A stretch of 64,000 nt of DNA from Plectrocnemia conspersa (taxonomy: Eukaryota; Arthropoda; Insecta; Trichoptera; Polycentropodidae): contig VTFK01000117.1 in NCBI GenBank assembly GCA_009617715.1, positions 186,001 to 250,000 on the forward strand. The letters run 5' to 3'. The translations under genes and the position numbers were made by a program. Numbering within the stretch: the first letter of the stretch is position 1; the number at the start of each line of letters is the position of its first letter. This document shows positions 58,521 to 64,000 of this stretch, one piece after another. Under the pieces are notes generated by a model, which did no database searches, had not been told where the DNA came from, and was given only the letters and a program-made list of their open reading frames with translations.

Positions 58521-58799
58521 AGCAGATTATTATATGCAAAGAGTGTAATCTACATTATATATTATTATTTTTATCTACCAGTATTGAACCCATTAAAAAA
58601 TCTAGGCAGATATATTAAAAGTATTATTGATGAAAAAGATGATGCGTATTTTTTTATTTTTTGAAATAGTCACAGATTACACAATTCTTAAAAAATATAC
58701 GAAAAATTTAATAAATGAAAAAAATATTTTTATCCGGCACAATAATTAAAACTCGGAAACTGTCTAGGCTTGAATTAAAAACGTCTCCCCGTCTTGCAG

Positions 58800-58807
58800 T
58801 GACGTCA
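58800..58807. promoter_or_regulatory. Perfect CRE palindrome TGACGTCA
   Basis: Follows a strong acceptor-like pyrimidine tract (CTCCCCGTCTTGCAG). A second TGACGTCA is at 14971-14978. Binding by CREB/ATF-type factors is inferred from sequence only. Confidence 0.3.
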
Positions 58808-59059
58808 TTGTAGCCAAAAATTCATGAGCTTATTTTGGACTGGCAGGAATAAATATCACACTAAAAATGTATATAAGCTTCATTAATTTTGTAATAAAAA
58901 AATTACTTTAATAAATCTGTTACAAATAGGATTTTATTCTAATTTAATAGGAATTTCCGATTTTATTTTAAATTAATAGGCATTTATTATTGAATTGTAT
59001 ACCATAGGTGATTTGTATTTTAATAAAATAGAAAATATCTGATCATTATTTATAAATGA

Positions 59060-59870
59060 ATTTATACTTTAATAAAATAATGTTGGTGGTCTGCGACGTC
59101 AAAAAAACATAGAGGACACAAATAACTCACGGATCGTCAAAGTAAAATGCATTCCTCATAACAAAGTCAAGCATCTTGAAAGATTTTTACAGTTGTCGTT
59201 TACCTTCGCTTGCTCTCAAAAGTGATTTCGAGATCATTAGTGAAAGTTTCTCTAGCCAAAGCGTTCTTACCAAGATCGTAAGAATAATCTGATGGCAAAT
59301 TGGATCAAAAAAATAACACAGTATGGCATTTTCCGACACAAAGAGAATCCTATCTCAACAGAGTTTTAATCACTCTATGAAGATAAGTAATCCGCAACAG
59401 ATTAAACGCATCTAAACAATTTGAAATCAACTTCATACAAAAGAAAATTTTATTTGGTAACTTCCGTATTTATTTGATTAATAGAAAACGGGAAGAGCAA
59501 AGAGTCCAGACTAGATGAGGGTCCCGAAGGGGTAAAATATTTTTTTGACTATCGGCCACTATATGTTACTAACTGTCTATGATCGCTCCTATAACTTGAG
59601 AATAACTGAGTTATCTGTGCAACCGAGTTTCGACAATCTTTTTAGAATAACCCATGCCAAACTTACCAAAATGTTGTCTCAAAATTAGTATATACGACGT
59701 GTACTTTTAGAGATTTAGTCACTGTTTTAGGGAAACACAAAATATTAGTGATAGTGAAACCATGAACACGTTTGGATAGATTTATGATAATTTAATAACA
59801 CTGCGACTGGTCTATAGATTTTGATGCACAAATTGTCACCTTTTTTTGAGGTGACTTTGGTGCATTGTTG
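59060..59870. other. Less AT-rich stretch, possibly decayed mobile DNA
   Basis: Composition differs from the flanks for about 0.8 kb. Minus translation gives short protein-like runs such as DLGKNALARETFTNDLEIT, with stops between. I could not place it in a family. Confidence 0.3.
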
Positions 59871-60069
59871 CAAATATGCTTTGCAGTTTTGTATTTTAGA
59901 ACTTTACCCTGAAGACTAGTCGATAAATACTGTATCGTTAATTTATCGTTAAGACTTTAGATGCAAAATCAGGAAGTAAAATAAATGTTATCATAAGGTA
60001 TTTTTATATGACACTTAAAAAATATATATTGCAATACACTATTTTTGTAGCAGCTAATAAAAAAGTTCG

Positions 60070-60340
60070 TATCTAGATATATAATTTGTCGAAAACCACA
60101 AATCGATGCTACAAAACTTGGCCGGTTATTCGATTTGGGTTTTTCGGCCGGTTATCCGGTTTGACCCTACTACGTGCCATATGGTCTCGTGTACGGTCAG
60201 CGATTTTTGACCATTCCGGTCATGGACCGAAATGTCACCGCTTTTTAACGAGATCTGACAGCTGCAGCGCGCAATTGGAGCCGCTGTTTAGTAATATGAA
60301 AAAATCGTGTACACATACATGTACATACTCACACAAGTGA
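60070..60340. other. GC-richer island with repeated GGCCGGTTAT
   Basis: GGCCGGTTATTCG at about 60120 and CGGCCGGTTATCCGG at about 60145 are near repeats, followed by CGGTCATGGACCG. The 84-codon + frame at 60086-60340 has no recognised motif. Confidence 0.4.
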
Positions 60341-60837
60341 CGTAAAAAGTTTTATGCACATAAAAAGATTTTACTCTGATAATAAAATATTTTATAGGCA
60401 TATATACACAGTAAAAATAAAACAAAGCCGATAGAAAAAATATTTTCTGGAATATGCCATATTTAAAAACGCGTGTAACAAATACTTTCATGTCGTTTCC
60501 TCATTGATGAGGATCGTGATCAATAAATACTGAAAATTTTTTTTATCACTATTATGTTATAATTGACTTTAACCCTAGCCATATTATTATCTTTTATAAT
60601 CAACCATTGCAACATAATCGGTCCTAGCCTAATGTGCTAATTAACAATTACTCATTACTATCATATCATAGAACGTTACAAAATAACTATTTTAAAAATT
60701 AATTTAAAAGCCAATATGGGGCTGTACTATTATTAAATGTGTTTTATTATATTATTCTTAGTCTTAATTTACCTGTTAAAATAAAAAAAAAATTCAAATA
60801 GTTACAAAAATAAAAGTTTTTTGTTTTTCGGAATGAA

Positions 60838-61330
60838 ATGTATGGCGCTAAGGGCAAAATCCAGGTAGGTCAAGGACAGTTTGGTGCTACCATCTCAAAC
60901 AATTCCGGTATCGGCCATATCCTACTACCGCAAAAGCCTCCAGCTTCATGCATATTAAATTTATTCGGCCGAAACCTTTACAATAACGGTCAGTCGGCGG
61001 CGCCATTAAAGCCGCAGATAAGGGACAGCCGTGTTAGCTGAAAGGAATTGCTCCCAGAATAAATAATCCCCCGTAGAAAGAGGGGCTATAATTAAATTTG
61101 GAAAATTTCAGCGACAAATATCCGCAGGGTCGCGCTGAAATTGCACGAGAGAAAAAAAAGAAACATTTTTCACTCGAAATGGGCAGCGAGTTTCGAGGGT
61201 GTAAACATTTTTCAGGCTGTGGAGAGATTTTCTGTGTGATGCGTGTAAACGCTTTCTGTTGGCCTTCTTAAACGTAGATGTTAAATTTTTAATCTTCTTT
61301 TTAAAGTAGCTGCTCTCTACCAAGAATTAC
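60838..61330. other. GC-richer island with frames on both strands
   Basis: A + frame at 60838-61041 begins MYGAKGKIQ directly before a CAG|GTAGGT donor-like site. A minus frame at 61108-61323 is basic and Lys/Ser-rich. Neither has a recognised domain. Confidence 0.35.
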
Positions 61331-61488
61331 GTTATAAAAAAGTTAGGCACTAATTAGAAATTTGTAAAAACTTTAATTAAAATATTTGTAGTTTTTTTTG
61401 CTTACTTGCAATTTTGAATTTAACCCATCCAAATGATTAGTAATATAAATAATAAATGCAAGATCTAATAAAAAATAGTGAAAATGCA

Positions 61489-61764
61489 TTATTTAAGAGT
61501 TGAGAACTTAACATTGTCTTTAAGAAATATGGGTACTGCTTTTCGATTGAAAGAAAGCGCTCTAGGTAATTTCCAGCAAACATCGAAGTGCAAAAGTAAA
61601 TCGCTTAATGAAACATTCAGCTCATTTAAGAAACAGCGAAACGTACGATGAGTTAAAGCTCTATTACCTCTTCGTATGATATTAGTAATTTTGTTAACTA
61701 CATGCATGGCATTTTCATGTCGTAAAAACTTTCCACAGACGGCTTTTTGGTAAATTATGCAGTT
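61489..61764 (-). pseudogene. hAT transposase fragment, ZBED/GTF2IRD2-like group
   Basis: One minus-strand frame reads NCIIYQKAVCGKFLRHENAM, then HVVNKITNIIRRGNRALTHR and TFRCFLNELN, SDLLLHFDVCWK, AVPIFLKD, ending at the stop 61489. This matches the HC.iHQ..L..K.L....Vm..vv..iN.Ir....l.hR.F..fL.el......l..H..VRWLS region of hAT transposases related to ZBED5/GTF2IRD2. The VRWLSRG motif is degraded (FDVCWKLPRA). Upstream and downstream parts are missing. Confidence 0.78.
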
Positions 61765-61965
61765 TATTGTTAAACATTAAATATTGCTTCGTTTGAATAA
61801 GTCATGAAATTCCCTATCAATTACGGTTTATGAGCACTTGTCGAATCCTCACAACAGAATTTTGAATTTCTTTAAAAATTTTAACACCTATAATAGTTCC
61901 GTTTAAAAATATAAGACTGAAAAGAACATTATTGATAGTAAAATCTGAACAAAAATTAAATCATG

Positions 61966-62008
61966 ATATCGGTTTGATCACATGGCGAGCATGTGATCAA
62001 ACCGATAT
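61966..62008. repeat. Perfect 19-bp inverted repeat, 5-base loop
   Basis: ATATCGGTTTGATCACATG, loop GCGAG, then the exact reverse complement. This is the strongest hairpin in the window and is not AT-simple. It lies about 200 bp from the 5' side of the hAT fragment at 61489-61764. Confidence 0.95.
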
Positions 62009-63049
62009 ATTTTTTTATATATTTTTTATATTCTCTAAAATTATAAAAAAAAAAACATATAACAGTAACATACAGTTTAATTGAGGTAATAATAACTTTT
62101 ACTGGACATATTTATTAGAGATTATAGTTTTTCACTTAAATCAAAAATAAAACAATTTATTTATTGTAAATATGTGTAAAGCAGAAATTTATTAAATTAT
62201 AGAGCACAAGATTTCACACAGAAAAATGAGCTTTAATAATTTAATACTTAATCAATAAGCAGATGAAAACGTCTTTAAAATACGTATGAACATATTTAAC
62301 TTTACGAAAGTATTTGGATTGGTTATTAAATATGGATAAAGATTAAAATAACAACTTTGGTGTATTCCACATTTTTTAGATTAAATCAATGCGTTCAGTT
62401 GGAGTATTTCTAATAATAATCATTAGTCTAGTAATAAAAATATAGTAAGTTTATTTATTATGTCTGTGCAGCTCTATTTTATTATTTTTTTCGAGAGTAT
62501 TAAATAAATATAAAACATTTTTATACAATATTTGGTAAATGTTGATTAAATAAATAAAAAAATAGATTTGATCTAAAAATCTTTCTTTCCTAGAAACGCT
62601 ACTCATGTTTCAAAATATTTCTCCACGTCTATTTAAGATTTAAAAAAATGAATTTCTGATGTGATTTAACTCATATACTATTATTATGAAAGTTTATTCA
62701 AGCAACATCTTAAGCTAATCTTTGAAACGTTGAACCTAGTCAAAGAAACTTCTACAGCTAAAGGGTAATTCACGTATATAGTCTTAAACAATTACTATTG
62801 CACTCTCCTTATTCACACAAAATTTAATTTTCACTGTCTAACTTACTGTGCAGAAACTGACAAGTTTTCAATATTCGCTTAACACCCATTATTTATTATA
62901 TTGCTGCAGCTAATTAATAATCTACAATGTTATACCGTATATAACTTAAGGTAAAGAACATGCACTGATAGTGTTGATTGATTACTATTTAATTCACGTA
63001 TGCATTGACTACATATTATATATTTTGTGTCATGTAAGTAACACGTAAC
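62009..63049. other. AT-rich filler
   Basis: Nothing recognised on either strand. Confidence 0.5.
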
Positions 63050-63370
63050 AGTGTGTTGTGCTACAACATAATAAGTGGCGCTAGGGGTCAGCACTACAGA
63101 ATTTTTGTTTTAACCCTTTTACGCCCCGTGGGTACAATTTTCGCGGTTTTCCACTCCCGCGTTCCATTCTCCGTTGCCGGTCGCATGAAAAATAGAAAAC
63201 TCAATCATACTGCCGTATTTTTTGGCCACCCCTTTTTCGCCCTCTCTTTCTCTCTCTACGTGGCTTAGCAAAGAAATGGCCAGATCAGTCGTAAAATAAC
63301 TTTTTAAAAAGAGTGTATTTTTAGCCGCGGCCGTTTTTTAACGTCACGCTGCCGGCCATACTTTGGCCTC
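63050..63370. other. GC-richer island
   Basis: CpG-containing, with CCGCGGCCG near 63325 and a pyrimidine run CCTCTCTTTCTCTCTC near 63240. The 71-codon + frame at 63053-63268 has no recognised motif. Confidence 0.38.
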
Positions 63371-64000
63371 TTTCGACCCTGGGAAGAAATAAAAAATAAA
63401 AATATATATATTATATACTGACTTGTGTACCATATAGGTACATATATAAATATATTCCCCTTACAACGTATTTATTTAAACATATAATAATTTACCTGTT
63501 TTTTGAAATACATGTAATTTTCTATCAATTATCATTGTATTATGTATTAATTTAAACATAGGTGTACTAACATATGACAAATCTATTTAAGCAGTAAAAA
63601 ATGAATCACTACATATATTTACAGAAAAAAATATTTTTGTTGTTAATATAGTAGTTTATATGCAACAATATATTTTTTATTAATATTATAATTTAAGAAA
63701 AAAATTGTAAGAAACATAAATGAACCTAAGCACTCTATTATTTTGAAGTAATAATTGTATTATATTACAATGTATTTAAACCTTCTTAATTTTAATTAGG
63801 TATCCTTATTTTATACTGCGACAAAAAACAGGCAATCTAATTGAATTAGGCAATTTTTTTTATCTTCTCGCTATCCATCTGTTTAACAGCAATATCGCAA
63901 CGATAAATGGCGTAACGAGATTTTTCAGAGAGTTTGATGGATGTTGAAAGCGAGTGCTAGAAAGCTTCGAGCAATATTGCCAAAAATGGTTCGCCTCGTT
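63371..64000. other. AT-rich filler; GC content rises at the window edge
   Basis: Nothing recognised. The final 130 bases become less AT-rich and may start another island that continues outside the window. Confidence 0.45.

Noticed and set aside
1..64000. CRISPR array, bacterial operon, phage or rRNA genes
   Set aside because: No regularly spaced repeats, no Shine-Dalgarno-led gene series and no rRNA-like sequence were seen; the window is eukaryotic.

Overview
This is AT-rich eukaryotic DNA, most likely from an insect. It has (TA)n microsatellites, and the decayed transposons are of animal types: mariner, piggyBac, hAT, jockey/CR1-like non-LTR retrotransposons and a tRNA-derived SINE. Nothing prokaryotic is present: no operons, ribosome binding sites, CRISPR array or IS element. 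Most open reading frames over 60 codons are chance frames, many of them inside (TA)n runs or AT-rich filler.

The main host-gene signal is a chain of very small exons on the + strand at 21249-21299, 22956-22973, 26701-26751 and 30574-30616. All are flanked by AG/GT sites and all read in the same phase (phase 2). The first encodes YLMFNIFGKCQRLCRQ. This looks like the end of transmembrane helix 7 (the Y of NPxxY) followed by the helix-8 F and palmitoylation-type cysteines of a rhodopsin-class (class A) GPCR. The next exons add a basic and then Ser-rich cytoplasmic tail, ending at a TAA at 30614. The seven-helix body must lie upstream of the window, so about half of the window would be the last introns of a receptor gene with very long introns. 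The subtype is not known; a neuropeptide receptor is a guess.

Mobile DNA, left to right: a helix-turn-helix transposase scrap (1.7 kb, -); a complete but dead mariner with both ITRs and TA duplication (2480-3675); two facing jockey-like reverse transcriptase (RT) pieces (5.9-6.6 kb, - and 7.26-7.64 kb, +); a piggyBac remnant (7.94-8.74 kb, -); an RT 3' piece (11.0 kb, +); a hAT N-terminal BED-finger piece (18.6 kb, +); an RT piece (34.5-34.9 kb, -); a tRNA-like SINE head (39.63-39.70 kb, -); a mariner scrap (43.9 kb, -); a compact hAT with 8-bp target duplication and a duplicated left end (46894-47789); a 5'-truncated RT element (52.0-53.4 kb, +); another RT piece (56.0-56.4 kb, +); and a hAT piece of the ZBED/GTF2IRD2-like group (61.5-61.8 kb, -). 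All carry stops, frameshifts or truncations.

The third component is a series of 0.2-0.5 kb GC-richer islands set in AT-rich filler, for example near 0.9, 10.5, 15.1, 19.4, 21.3, 27.5, 29.6, 30.8, 36.8, 38.1, 42.0, 43.1, 49.7, 50.4, 53.7, 58.3, 61.1 and 63.2 kb. They are not recognisably coding. Some contain exact palindromes or repeated short motifs, which fits conserved cis-regulatory DNA, but this is inference and needs a cross-species comparison.
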